From Alphaproteobacteria bacterium (GTDB lineage: Bacteria > Pseudomonadota > Alphaproteobacteria > Rickettsiales > UBA1997): a stretch of 64,000 nt of DNA. Below, piece by piece: positions 8,955 through 17,950 of the stretch (the first letter of the stretch is position 1; each line of letters starts with the position of its first letter). The stretch lies in assembly GCA_014190355.1 (NCBI GenBank), contig BJGH01000001.1:282800-346799 (forward strand). The letters are read 5' to 3'. The position numbers were made by a program, and so were the translations under genes. Below the pieces are notes generated by a model that did not search any database, was not told where the DNA came from, and was given only the letters and a program-made list of their open reading frames with translations.

Positions 8955-9773
8955 CTAAGAACTTGTAATTTGATATAAAGCAATAGCACATGCTACGGAA
9001 ACATTGAGACTCTCAACTTCTTTACTAGTTTCAACTTTCAATAAAAAATCGCAATTCTTTTTTACTAACTGTCTAATTCCCTCACCCTCTGAGCCAACTA
9101 CTAAAGCAATGTTTCGATATTGGTTAACTTCTTTGATATTTATTGAAGCATGAGAATCAAGTCCAAAACTCCAATAACCAATTTTTTTAATTTTTTCTAA
9201 AAAATTATTAAAATTATTAACGACAATTAAATCAGCAAATTCAATATTTCCAGCTGACGCTTTAACAATCGTTGCATTTTCGATAACCGAATGGTGATTA
9301 GAAAATATTATCTTATTAAAGCCAAAAGCTGTGGCACTTCTAATAATTGCTCCAACATTTTGTGGATCACTAATTTGATCAAGCATTAATAATTTTGGTA
9401 AGTTATTTTCTGGCAGTTGATATAACTCTTCCAAAAAATCAATTTGCTCTTTAACCTTTAATTTAGTAGTATCAAGAGCAATTCCTTGGTGAACAAAATT
9501 TTTACCAACCAATTCATCAATTTTTTGATTATCTACTAATCTAATTAATTCGCGGTGTTTATTTAAGTCATTTTTTTCAAGAAATATCTCAAGCTCTGGT
9601 TGAGAATTTTTTGTAACATAAATCGCAAAAAACTTTCTTCTTTTAGCTTTTAAAGCCATAAAAACCGGATTTTTACCAGCTATATAAAAACTTTGTTCAC
9701 AATTACCATTTCTTTGATAAAATCGAGGTGATAAGAAACTTTGAGATTTATAAGGTAATTTTTTTTTATTCAT
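8955..9773 (-). CDS. rlmB: SpoU-family 23S rRNA 2'-O-methyltransferase (RlmB-type)
   Basis: 272 residues. N-terminal L30e-like substrate-binding part ('GKNPVFMALKAKRRKFFAIYVTK', about 33-60), then the SPOUT trefoil-knot domain with motif 1 'LDQISDPQNVGAIIRSATAFG' (about 137-157), motif 2 'VGSEGEGI' (about 231-238) and motif 3 'ESLNVSVACAIALYQI' at the C-terminus. This is the TrmH/RlmB group that methylates ribose in 23S rRNA. TrmH-type tRNA specificity cannot be excluded from sequence. It precedes nadK by 3 bp. Confidence 0.85.
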   Translation of the reverse strand: MNKKKLPYKSQSFLSPRFYQRNGNCEQSFYIAGKNPVFMALKAKRRKFFAIYVTKNSQPELEIFLEKNDLNKHRELIRLVDNQKIDELVGKNFVHQGIALDTTKLKVKEQIDFLEELYQLPENNLPKLLMLDQISDPQNVGAIIRSATAFGFNKIIFSNHHSVIENATIVKASAGNIEFADLIVVNNFNNFLEKIKKIGYWSFGLDSHASINIKEVNQYRNIALVVGSEGEGIRQLVKKNCDFLLKVETSKEVESLNVSVACAIALYQITSS

Positions 9774-9964
9774 AATTGGTAAAATTTAAAAAATAATAAA
9801 TTTTTTTTAAATTTTAAGATATTATATTATATACTCAAGGCAATTAAGACCTTAAGATTATTTTAAAATTAAGCTTTACCTTATCATCTAAAATCTCAAG
9901 ATTTAATTAAAATTAAACTTTTAAATATTTAATAAATTAATTTTTAATTAAACTCAATAATTTT

Positions 9965-11554
9965 TTATATTCCTCTGCCATCAATTGTATTATTTGTTTG
10001 ATTTGCTTTAGGTTTTGTTGGGTTATAGCCGGGAGGCGCAGATCCTAAATCTCTATTATAATTCATAAATGCTTTAATATTAATCCTATTAAGAAGATCT
10101 TTATAGCTATCGTTTAGAAATTTACCATCTTTTGTTAATTCAATAGTTTGTATTGGTTTATTTGGCAATAATATTCCACAAAATTTATCTTTTAGACTAT
10201 CACAACTTAGCAAAGATTCTTTTTCCTGATCTAATTTTTCAATAAAATTCCTTATATCATTTTTAACCTTATGATCAAAGGTAAGTAGTAGCAAATTATC
10301 TGTATTATTATCCAAAAAAACAAGATAAAGAAATTTATTATCTCTATCTTCTAATAAAAGAGGTATTTTAAATTTTTTTTCTTTTTCAAATTGTCTTATA
10401 AATCGTAATTTTTCATCTATGGTAATCCCAGTATTTATCAAATCTAATTTAGCAGGAGGAGTTTCTTTAATTGGTAATTTACAATGGACACTCAATAATT
10501 TCGATCCGAGCTGCGCTGAATATTGTCCAGAACTCTTTATCTCGTCATCAATCTTATCAATAAAATTTTTTAAATGAATTTTATTAAGAAAATCTTCATA
10601 ACTAAGACCATAAGGCATATCATTTGGTGTTAATACAATTGGTTCTATTGGTGTTGTTTTATTTAGCGATAATATTTTATTAATTTCATCTTCAAGATTA
10701 TCACAACTTAACAAAGATTCTTTTTGTTCAACTAATTTAGTTGTAATAAAATCCTTTATTTGTTTTGTTTCAAAATGATCAGAACCTTTTCTAAAAGTAA
10801 ATAATAACAAATTATTTGTTTTATTATCTAAAAGAACAAGATCAATAATGTCTTTTTGTCTATCTTCTAATAAAAGAGGGTTTTTAAAATTTTTCTCTTT
10901 TTCACATTTTCTTATAAATTGTAATTTTTCATATACAGTATTTCCAGGATTCCTCCAGTCAAATTTAGTAGTTGAAGAATCTGGTTTAGGGGGAGAATTT
11001 TCTGATAAATTAGATCCTCCAGAAGCACTTGCGGCTCGAACGTCTTGTTGATCAGTTATTTGATGATTAGCCAGCTCTAAAAATTTTCTCAATTCTTCTT
11101 TCAGAAAAAAATCTGATTTAGAATTGAAGTCCTCCAAAAACAAATACTCTTTGCCATCTTCAAAAAGAGTTTTAGTGAATATACCTGAATTTTTTATTCT
11201 TGTTTCAAAGTCTTCGATTTGATAATTTGGTAAAATGTTTGATAATAACCCTGAGAATAATCTCATTCTTTTAATACAATTTTTTTCAAGATCTTCTATT
11301 TTACTGTCATCAATATATTTAAGATGTTCTCCCTCATTAAAATATTTAGATAAATAAAAAAAGGGTGATGATGTAGATTTATCAACTTCATGATTATCTG
11401 AAGTTTCAGTAATTCCATTGCCAACACTTTTAGCAATTGATGATACAAAACTTTCAGATACTTTAAAAAAAAATTCATCTATTTCTTTTCTTTTAAAAAA
11501 AATATTAAAATAAGTGGTGATTCTATCTTCAAGATTTAAAACTGGATTTGACAT
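9965..11554 (-). CDS. Unknown protein with two internal ~130-residue repeats
   Basis: 529 residues, no signal peptide and no membrane segment, rich in Lys/Asp/Asn/Leu. A unit of about 130 residues occurs twice. Residues ~204-335 begin 'NTVYEKLQFIRKCEKEKNFKNP' and residues ~375-500 begin 'ITIDEKLRFIRQFEKEKKFKIP'; both go on with LLLEDR, a LLDN(K/N)T(N/D)NLLL(F/L)TF segment, QEKESLLSCD(N/S)L and a closing NRI(N/H)xK.F. A Ser/Gly/Pro-rich linker (~173-198) precedes repeat 1, and the extreme C-terminus is Pro/Asn-rich. The N-terminal 170 residues are not clearly part of the repeat. I recognise no family. It is flanked by AT-rich gaps of 191 and 146 bp, so it is probably transcribed alone. Lineage-specific cytoplasmic or secreted effector-type proteins look like this, but that is speculation. 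Confidence 0.75.
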   Translation of the reverse strand: MSNPVLNLEDRITTYFNIFFKRKEIDEFFFKVSESFVSSIAKSVGNGITETSDNHEVDKSTSSPFFYLSKYFNEGEHLKYIDDSKIEDLEKNCIKRMRLFSGLLSNILPNYQIEDFETRIKNSGIFTKTLFEDGKEYLFLEDFNSKSDFFLKEELRKFLELANHQITDQQDVRAASASGGSNLSENSPPKPDSSTTKFDWRNPGNTVYEKLQFIRKCEKEKNFKNPLLLEDRQKDIIDLVLLDNKTNNLLLFTFRKGSDHFETKQIKDFITTKLVEQKESLLSCDNLEDEINKILSLNKTTPIEPIVLTPNDMPYGLSYEDFLNKIHLKNFIDKIDDEIKSSGQYSAQLGSKLLSVHCKLPIKETPPAKLDLINTGITIDEKLRFIRQFEKEKKFKIPLLLEDRDNKFLYLVFLDNNTDNLLLLTFDHKVKNDIRNFIEKLDQEKESLLSCDSLKDKFCGILLPNKPIQTIELTKDGKFLNDSYKDLLNRINIKAFMNYNRDLGSAPPGYNPTKPKANQTNNTIDGRGI

Positions 11555-11700
11555 TTAAAAAAAATTAAAATTAAAAAAAATTTTTATACTTACAAATTTC
11601 AGATTTTTTTTAAAAATGTCAATAAATTTAAAAAAAATTTTAAAAAAAACCAAAAACTTGTAGTTAAATTTTAAGAAAGTAACAATCTTCTTGCCAAGAT

Positions 11701-12675
11701 CTAAAACCAATTTTTGTTTTTAAAAAAAATCGCCAATATAATAGCAATTAAAAACATTAAAAAACAAAAAATGTAAAAACCACTTGGGTTATTTGCTCCA
11801 GGTATTTCATTAAAATTCATACCAAACAAACCTGTAAAAAAAGTTAAAGGCATAAAAATAATTGCTACTACCGATAACTTAAACATGTTTTTGTTAATTC
11901 TCTCATTAAGGTAATGCATTAACTCATCTTGTAAAATTTTTGCTCTACTTGCTACCTCCTCCGCTTCATCAAGTAGCTGTGAAATATGATTGTGATTTTC
12001 CTGAAAATGTCTTCTTGCCCAATCATTAATCCAAATTGATTCAACATATCTTAACTTGCCAATCATTTCTTTTTGAGGAGTTAAATATCTTTTAAAAATA
12101 GCAAGTTGTGAACGAATTGGCAAAATTTCTTCTCGTAAATTAAGGTTATAAGATTTAACAATTTTATTTTCAATATTATCAACCTTATCACCAATACCAT
12201 AAAGAAATGGAGCTGTAGTAGCAATAGATTGATCAATTAAATTATATAAAAATTCTTCTGCGGTTTTAATAACTTTTCCACCATCTATTTGCTCCTTGAT
12301 GTTATAAATTGCTTTCATATCAGAATATTGCAAAGTAATGATACGATCTTTGTCAATCCACATTCGAAGTGAAACCATTTCCTCAGGTTCAACTGCATTT
12401 AAGGCTACTCCACGAATAATTACTAGAAGTCCTCTTTCAAATTCAATAATTCTTGGACGAGTCTCATGAGCAATTAATGCTTCGATAATTAAATGATCAA
12501 GATAATTTACTTTTTGAATTAACCATCTTTTTGCCAATTCATCATTTGCATCAAGATGAACCCAAGACAAACCTTCACTTTTTAACTCCCCAGCAACCCT
12601 ACTATCATCAAGCTTTATTGCTCTGGAATCATTGGCAAAAGAATAAGAAAATAAAATATGATTATTTTTGTTCAT
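11701..12675 (-). CDS. CorA-family cation transporter, ZntB-like
   Basis: 324 residues. Large N-terminal cytoplasmic funnel domain with 'GLSWVHLDANDELAKRWL' (typical of the ZntB branch), a long helical region ('YGIGDKVDNIENKIV', 'LLDEAEEVASRAKILQDEL'), then two C-terminal membrane helices separated by the signature GMN in 'FGMNFNEIPGANNP', and a basic tail. CorA proteins are pentameric channels for Mg2+, Co2+ or Ni2+, while ZntB members move Zn2+. The substrate cannot be read with certainty. Last gene of the eight-gene leftward run, 13 bp after the SDR gene. Confidence 0.87.
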   Translation of the reverse strand: MNKNNHILFSYSFANDSRAIKLDDSRVAGELKSEGLSWVHLDANDELAKRWLIQKVNYLDHLIIEALIAHETRPRIIEFERGLLVIIRGVALNAVEPEEMVSLRMWIDKDRIITLQYSDMKAIYNIKEQIDGGKVIKTAEEFLYNLIDQSIATTAPFLYGIGDKVDNIENKIVKSYNLNLREEILPIRSQLAIFKRYLTPQKEMIGKLRYVESIWINDWARRHFQENHNHISQLLDEAEEVASRAKILQDELMHYLNERINKNMFKLSVVAIIFMPLTFFTGLFGMNFNEIPGANNPSGFYIFCFLMFLIAIILAIFFKNKNWF

Positions 12676-12688
12676 AGCTTTAAAAATA

Positions 12689-13480
12689 TTATTTATTACT
12701 TATATTTTTTTGATAAATATTAGTAATTATTTTTAAATAAATTTGATAAGGCAAAATCCTAAGAATTTTCATAATTATTGTAAATTTTTTAGGAAAATGG
12801 ATTTCAAATTTATTAGATTCCAGATCATGGTAAATATATTCGCTAGCTTGCTTGGATGAAACAATAAAAGGCATCGCAAATTTATTTTTTGATGTTAAAC
12901 GAGTTTCAACAAATCCTGGATTAATTATTGATAAATTTAAATTATGAGCTTTAAGTTCAGGATAAATTCCTTCACAAAGATTAATTAAACCTGCTTTAGA
13001 TGCACCATATGCCAAAGATTGGGGAAGTCCACGATAACCTGCAACACTAGCAATTACTGCGATATGACCAGATTGTTGATCAAGCATTTTTTTTACAACC
13101 AATTCAAAAAAATCAAAAATACTGGTAAAATTAACATTGATAATTTCTTTAGCAAGCGAACAGTCAAGATCTTTCAAAGTCATTTGCTCGTATAATGCTG
13201 GAGCAAAAACTACCAAATCAATTTTAGAAAATTTTATGAAATATTGCTTTACTGCATCAGCAAAACTATGACTATTTCCAACATCGCAAACGATATAGTC
13301 AAAAACATTTGGTAAAGGATTAGAATTGAGGGTATTTTGGTGATTAACTTGATTAACAATCTCCTTTAAAACATCCAATCTTCGTGATGAAATAACAACA
13401 TTCCAACCTTGCGAATAATATTTTTTGGCAAGCTCAAGACCTATTCCACAACTTGCTCCAATAATCCAACAATTTTTCAT
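12689..13480 (-). CDS. Short-chain dehydrogenase/reductase of the lipid cluster
   Basis: 263 residues. Rossmann NAD(P)-binding motif at the very N-terminus ('WIIGASCGIGLELAKKY', GxxxGxG), NVNFTS-type motif, the catalytic Ser of 'VIASVAGYRG' and Tyr/Lys of 'YGASKAGL' (YxxxK). The ATG follows the DUF3833 stop codon directly, so the two are co-translated. In other proteobacteria an SDR of this kind travels with the flavin oxidase, DUF1365 and CFA-type methyltransferase; the substrate is unknown. Confidence 0.85.
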   Translation of the reverse strand: MKNCWIIGASCGIGLELAKKYYSQGWNVVISSRRLDVLKEIVNQVNHQNTLNSNPLPNVFDYIVCDVGNSHSFADAVKQYFIKFSKIDLVVFAPALYEQMTLKDLDCSLAKEIINVNFTSIFDFFELVVKKMLDQQSGHIAVIASVAGYRGLPQSLAYGASKAGLINLCEGIYPELKAHNLNLSIINPGFVETRLTSKNKFAMPFIVSSKQASEYIYHDLESNKFEIHFPKKFTIIMKILRILPYQIYLKIITNIYQKNISNK

Positions 13481-14023
13481 TTAAATTCCAATTTTTTTAA
13501 AACCAATAGTCAGAGTTGCAACCTTAAATCCAAATTTTGTAATTGTTGAAACATTGATCAAAGAATCATTATTAATTAAAAACATCCAGTCATTAATTGG
13601 ACAATCGTAATTTCTTCCATCAACTGGAATTGTTAAAACATAATTCATGCGTAAAGCATTGCCATATTGCTCTCCTTTAGCAATTCCAACAACATCCCCA
13701 GCCTTAGCGGTAAAATTATGATCATCAATCATAGAAATTTTCCATTCACGATGATCAGTTTTATTATCCGAAAAAACAAAATCTTCTTTTAAAACTCCTT
13801 CCTTACCTTGCCATGAACCAGTCATTTTAACTGTGAAAGTTTTAATAACTTTACCACTGCGATCCTGAAGGATTCCATAAGCTTCGAGATTGCCACGAAA
13901 AAATTTACGAATATCAAATTTAGGAGAAGAATTTTCGTATATCTTAGGACTTTTACTTGAGCAGGAAAATAATAACATAGGCATAAAAATAATAGTTAGT
14001 AATAATTTTAAATTTTTATGCAT
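13481..14023 (-). CDS. DUF3833-family lipoprotein
   Basis: About 180 residues from the ATG at 14023 (a TTG at 14035 also opens the frame). Lipoprotein signal with lipobox LFSC. The mature part shows the DUF3833 pattern: 'FDIRKFFRGNLEAYGILQDRSGK', 'GSWQGKEGVLKEDFVFSDN', 'AGDVVGIAKGEQYGNALRMNY', 'DGRNYDCPINDWMFLIND' and 'KFGFKVATLTIGF'. Biochemical role unknown; the family is a regular member of the CFA/DUF1365 lipid gene cluster in proteobacteria, and its lipocalin-like size suits lipid handling, which is inference. Sits between the MFS gene (41 bp) and the SDR gene (0 bp). Confidence 0.85.
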   Translation of the reverse strand: MHKNLKLLLTIIFMPMLLFSCSSKSPKIYENSSPKFDIRKFFRGNLEAYGILQDRSGKVIKTFTVKMTGSWQGKEGVLKEDFVFSDNKTDHREWKISMIDDHNFTAKAGDVVGIAKGEQYGNALRMNYVLTIPVDGRNYDCPINDWMFLINNDSLINVSTITKFGFKVATLTIGFKKIGI

Positions 14024-14064
14024 AATCTTAAACAATCAGTAATTTCTAAAGCAAGTTTTATAAA

Positions 14065-15333
14065 TTAATAATCCTTGCGTTTTTGTAATTGACGAAGCTT
14101 AACAATAACAATTATCTTAATCAAACACGGAACTACTGAGTAAACATAAGGAATAGCCCATAGACCATTATTAATATAACTACCGATCTTATAATCAAAG
14201 AAACCAAGAATAATTAAACTTGCTGATGATGCAATAACTAATCCAAGCTTTACTAACATATTCCAAACGGCTATGTAAGATGTAACTTTTTCTTTTTTAT
14301 CATGAATAATATTGGCAATGATTGCCGGAGGCATAATTAAATCCGCTCCAAGAAATAATCCCGAAGCAAAGCAAACGATAAAAAATAAATTAGCATTTGT
14401 TTCACCCAGTAAACAGTTAAAAATAAAAGTAATTACACTGCCAAATAGAGCGAAAATCCATGTATTGATAATACCGTGCTTTTGAGCAATTTTTTTCCAA
14501 AAACCTATAAACATACATCCTGCCAAGAAGTATACTCCAAGGAATAATCCTAATTTTTGTGAAGCTCTAAGAACATCTTCAACATAAAAGAAAATAACCG
14601 AAGCTGGGATACTTACGGCAATTGCATTAATAAAGAAAATATACAGATATTTTAAGAAGATTTTATTATTTTTAATTTCACCAAAAACGCTTTTCATATT
14701 CAAGCGAGTGTAATGTTCAATTTTATTGATTTTAACTGAACGAAAGAAAACTAATAATACAGTAAAAATTAAAAAGACAAAAATTGCACTGCAATAAAAA
14801 TAGCTACTCTTCAAATCTGAATCGATAAAAATTGCTAAAAGACTTGGTAAAATTGAAGCCAAAAGAACACCGATTAATCCAAAAAACTCCTTCCATGAAT
14901 TTATTGCCAATCTTTCATTATCGTTTTTGGCAATGTAAACAGCGATTGATTCGTAATTAATAATCGCAAAATTAAAGAAGGTATATGTTAACACTAAGAA
15001 TAGCACAAACCATACTCCAATCATTTGTTTATCAAAAGAAATTGGTGGATTGAATAAGGCAAAAAAACTTAAGCTTAATAAAATTGAACTATATAAAATT
15101 ATTCTTTTTTGTGAAACTTTTTTATGAATTAAATAACTAGACCAGTAACCAACAAATGGCTCTTGGATCAAATCAATTGCTCTAGATAGCAATAATAAAA
15201 ACCCTAGAAAGGATAAATTTACACCATATTCTTTAGCATAAAAACCATTAATATTAACATAAATTGGTAAACCAACAAATGCTAATGGCATTGATAAAAT
15301 TGCATAATTAAATAATTGTTTTTTAGTAATCAT
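14065..15333 (-). CDS. MFS transporter of the lipid cluster
   Basis: 422 residues with about 12 hydrophobic segments. The N-terminal half has the GPH/MFS-type 'LLLLSRAIDLIQEPFVGYWSSYL' segment (the Asp/Pro pattern of the first loop). The start overlaps the end of the chalcone-isomerase-like gene by 11 bp, indicating translational coupling. MFS proteins of this type are standard members of the flavin oxidase-DUF1365-CFA cluster. The substrate is unknown; a lipid or a precursor is possible from context only. Confidence 0.8.
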   Translation of the reverse strand: MITKKQLFNYAILSMPLAFVGLPIYVNINGFYAKEYGVNLSFLGFLLLLSRAIDLIQEPFVGYWSSYLIHKKVSQKRIILYSSILLSLSFFALFNPPISFDKQMIGVWFVLFLVLTYTFFNFAIINYESIAVYIAKNDNERLAINSWKEFFGLIGVLLASILPSLLAIFIDSDLKSSYFYCSAIFVFLIFTVLLVFFRSVKINKIEHYTRLNMKSVFGEIKNNKIFLKYLYIFFINAIAVSIPASVIFFYVEDVLRASQKLGLFLGVYFLAGCMFIGFWKKIAQKHGIINTWIFALFGSVITFIFNCLLGETNANLFFIVCFASGLFLGADLIMPPAIIANIIHDKKEKVTSYIAVWNMLVKLGLVIASSASLIILGFFDYKIGSYINNGLWAIPYVYSVVPCLIKIIVIVKLRQLQKRKDY

Positions 15334-15859
15334 TTGATTCTCCTAAAATTGTTTTAGTCATTTTTGGGTAGCTTGAGTTTTTACTTAACCAGATATCAAC
15401 AAAATATCTCGCTAATTTTGGCTCAGTTATTTTTCCAACCGACTTATGGTTGTAAAATAATTCAACACCGTTTAGTGGTGAAAATATTGCTACTTTGCAG
15501 TCTCCTTTTTTTACATCAAGAAAAATTTTCATAAATTCCCGATGATAGACGATTAATTCATTTTGATCTGTAATATTTTGGATTCTTTTTATTTCTTCAA
15601 TTGATCTCTTTGCAAGATTCTCTCGGGAAAAATTCATTTTATAATTAATTTCGATAGCAAATTTATCATTATAGGAAAATTTTTTATTTTGAGACCAAAG
15701 TTTTATATTATAAACATTTAAACCAATAACTTTTAAATCATATTGTCCAATCAAATTAGGTGATAAAATGTTTTGCAATATTTCTTGATGAATTTCTTGG
15801 CCATAGGCTTTGATATTAGTAAATAATAATATTAAAGAAAAAAAAATAGTTTTTAACAT
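15323..15859 (-). CDS. Chalcone-isomerase-like periplasmic protein
   Basis: 178 residues with a signal peptide ending near AYG. The segment 'LIGQYDLKVIGLNVYNIKLWSQNKKFSYNDKFAIEINYKMNFSRENLAKRSIEEIKRI' has the pattern of the bacterial chalcone isomerase-like family (G-x-x-R/K-x-x-G-x-x-V-Y-x-A-x-L-W; L-x-Y-x-R-x-I-x-x-x-x-L-x-x-x-S). The bacterial members probably bind fatty acids rather than flavonoids. It starts 6 bp after the CFA-type gene and overlaps the MFS gene, so it is inside the lipid operon. Confidence 0.78.
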   Translation of the reverse strand: MLKTIFFSLILLFTNIKAYGQEIHQEILQNILSPNLIGQYDLKVIGLNVYNIKLWSQNKKFSYNDKFAIEINYKMNFSRENLAKRSIEEIKRIQNITDQNELIVYHREFMKIFLDVKKGDCKVAIFSPLNGVELFYNHKSVGKITEPKLARYFVDIWLSKNSSYPKMTKTILGESNDY

Positions 15860-15865
15860 GAGTAG

Positions 15866-17020
15866 TTATTTTTTAATTAATTCAAATTGTACAACATTTG
15901 TTCTTTCAACTGCAAAACCAGCTATGCAGTAAGCAAAATAAAATCGCCATTTGCGGATAAAAGAATCATCAAAACCTAATTTTTTTATTTCTAAAATTTT
16001 ATTATCAAAATTTTCTAACCAGATTTTTAAGGTTTTAACATAATCCAAAGCAAAATCTATTTCACTTTTTATAGTAAAATTATATTGGCTGGCGAGCTTA
16101 TGAATTATTGATTTTGAAGGAAGAACTCCTCCAGGGAAAATATGTTTTTGAATGAAATCAACTCTTTTTTTGTAACCATCAAAAACTTTATCATCAATGG
16201 TAATAATCTGCAAAACAGCTTTACCAGTAGCTTTAAGACATTTGTTCAAAATTTCAAAATAATTTTGCCAATATTCTTGACCAACTGCTTCAAACATTTC
16301 AATCGATACGATATTGTCATATACACCCTGCTCTAGCCGATAATCTTGAAGCTTAATAACAAATTTTGAGGAAAATTTTTCTAATCTTTTTTCTGCAAAC
16401 TCTTTTTGTTTTTGGGACAAAGTAAGTCCAGTAACTTTAAAATCTTTTTTCAATGCCAGCTCCATAAAACCTCCCCAACCACAACCAATTTCTAAAATAG
16501 TTTGATTACTTAATTTATCGATAATATTTTGATATTTTTTTTCCTGAGCTTGAGCAAGATTTTTTGAATTTTCAAGATCTATTGCACTTGAGTAAGTCAT
16601 AGTTTGATCAAGCCATAATTGATAAAATTCATTACCTAGATCATAATGGTAACTGATGTTTTTTCTACTTTTATTAAGAGTATTTTTTTTAAAAATGTTT
16701 TTCAAATAAAGCCAAAGCATTTTAAATTTTTTAGCATGAAAAAAATGCTCTAAAGCATTTGCATTAAAAGTTAGAAATGTCAACAAATCTACTAAATCTT
16801 CACTATCCCATCGCTTATTAATATATGCCTCACCAAACGCTACATCACCTCCCAAAATTAATTCCTCGATTATTCTTTCATCATAAATTTTAATCATTGC
16901 TTGTGGTCCAGGCTTTTTGGCAAAAAATTCTTTATTAACCTTAGACTCTGATAACTCGATTTTAATTGAACCAAACTCAATGCAATCAAGAGCTTGCCAT
17001 AAAAAATTATATTTTTCCAT
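15866..17020 (-). CDS. cfa: Cyclopropane-fatty-acyl-phospholipid synthase family methyltransferase
   Basis: 384 residues, typical length. Shows 'SYHYDLGNEFYQLWLDQTMTYSSAIDL' (substrate region), SAM motif I 'ILEIGCGWGGFMELAL' and 'VSIEMFEAVGQEYWQNYF', then 'QKHIFPGGVLPSKSII', all hallmarks of CFA synthase. It transfers a methylene or methyl group from SAM to unsaturated acyl chains of membrane phospholipids. Because it is embedded behind a flavin amine oxidase and DUF1365 gene, it may be one of the CFA-like enzymes making other modified fatty acids (for example furan fatty acid precursors) rather than a true cyclopropane synthase. 18 bp separate it from DUF1365. Confidence 0.9.
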   Translation of the reverse strand: MEKYNFLWQALDCIEFGSIKIELSESKVNKEFFAKKPGPQAMIKIYDERIIEELILGGDVAFGEAYINKRWDSEDLVDLLTFLTFNANALEHFFHAKKFKMLWLYLKNIFKKNTLNKSRKNISYHYDLGNEFYQLWLDQTMTYSSAIDLENSKNLAQAQEKKYQNIIDKLSNQTILEIGCGWGGFMELALKKDFKVTGLTLSQKQKEFAEKRLEKFSSKFVIKLQDYRLEQGVYDNIVSIEMFEAVGQEYWQNYFEILNKCLKATGKAVLQIITIDDKVFDGYKKRVDFIQKHIFPGGVLPSKSIIHKLASQYNFTIKSEIDFALDYVKTLKIWLENFDNKILEIKKLGFDDSFIRKWRFYFAYCIAGFAVERTNVVQFELIKK

Positions 17021-17038
17021 AATTTAAAATAATTTTTA

Positions 17039-17950
17039 TTATTTGTTAGTAGTAATTTTATTAGAAATTTTATTAGGATTGCTAATAAATTTTATTTTTT
17101 TTAAGAATAATTTTAAAGCTTGCCAATGAATTAAAAATATTACTTTAAAAGTAACTAAAGGAATCTGCCAAAAAGCATTAATCAAGTTAAAATCATTATA
17201 TTGCTTAATTTTATAACTAATTGCACTAGTTAATAATTTTTTTTGACCTTCAACTATATAATCAATCCAGACAGCTGTTTTATTAGGTTTGAAAATCACT
17301 CGAAAACGATAATTTCCTTCAACTTTAAAAAATGGTGATACATACATTTTTTTATCCGTAGTAAACCATTGATCCTCACCAATTTCGGTTTGATCCTGAT
17401 TATAAACCAAATAACAATGATGCTGATTAAAAGTATTATTAACCTCAAATAGAATTGCTTTTAAATTATTATCAGCATCTAAACAAAACCAAAAACTTAC
17501 AGGATTAAAAACATATCCCAAAAAACGCGGATGAGTGAATAAAAAAATTTTGACAATTTGCTCATTTAAGTTTTTTTCATTAAGAATTTTACGAATCCAA
17601 ATCTCAAGATCCTTACCATCTCTATTGCCATGGTCTTTATTGTAAAAACTAAAAACATTAAAGCGATTAATCGAAAAAAAACTTTGCTTTAAATTATTAA
17701 TTTTAGATATGTCAAAACAAATATAAAAAACTTTATAAACAAACTGATTAATTTTAGGTGAACATCTCTTATGCATAACATTAGCAAATACTAAAAAATA
17801 ACTGGCAAAATTATTCGAACTTATTTGTAAATTATCCTTAGTATACTGAGAATCAGTAGATTTTTTCAAAAATAAAAATTTTAAAAAAATAATAGTTAAA
17901 CTTGTATAAAAAAATTGCCAAACTTTTTTTAATAATTTTAGACCTGCCAT
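17039..17950 (-). CDS. DUF1365-family protein
   Basis: 303 residues. The N-terminal 50 residues are hydrophobic/basic and longer than usual. The family body follows: 'NVMHKRCSPKINQFVYKVFYICFDI', 'FSINRFNVFSFYNKDHGNRDG', 'IFLFTHPRFLGYVFNPVSFWFCLD', 'EVNNTFNQHHCYLV', 'KKMYVSPFF' and 'YRFRVIF'. The GYVFNPVSF(W)F and EV(N/H)NTF motifs are diagnostic of DUF1365. Its reaction is not established, but it is nearly always beside a flavin amine oxidase and a CFA-like methyltransferase, as here. It overlaps the oxidase gene by 13 bp. Confidence 0.9.
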   Translation of the reverse strand: MAGLKLLKKVWQFFYTSLTIIFLKFLFLKKSTDSQYTKDNLQISSNNFASYFLVFANVMHKRCSPKINQFVYKVFYICFDISKINNLKQSFFSINRFNVFSFYNKDHGNRDGKDLEIWIRKILNEKNLNEQIVKIFLFTHPRFLGYVFNPVSFWFCLDADNNLKAILFEVNNTFNQHHCYLVYNQDQTEIGEDQWFTTDKKMYVSPFFKVEGNYRFRVIFKPNKTAVWIDYIVEGQKKLLTSAISYKIKQYNDFNLINAFWQIPLVTFKVIFLIHWQALKLFLKKIKFISNPNKISNKITTNK

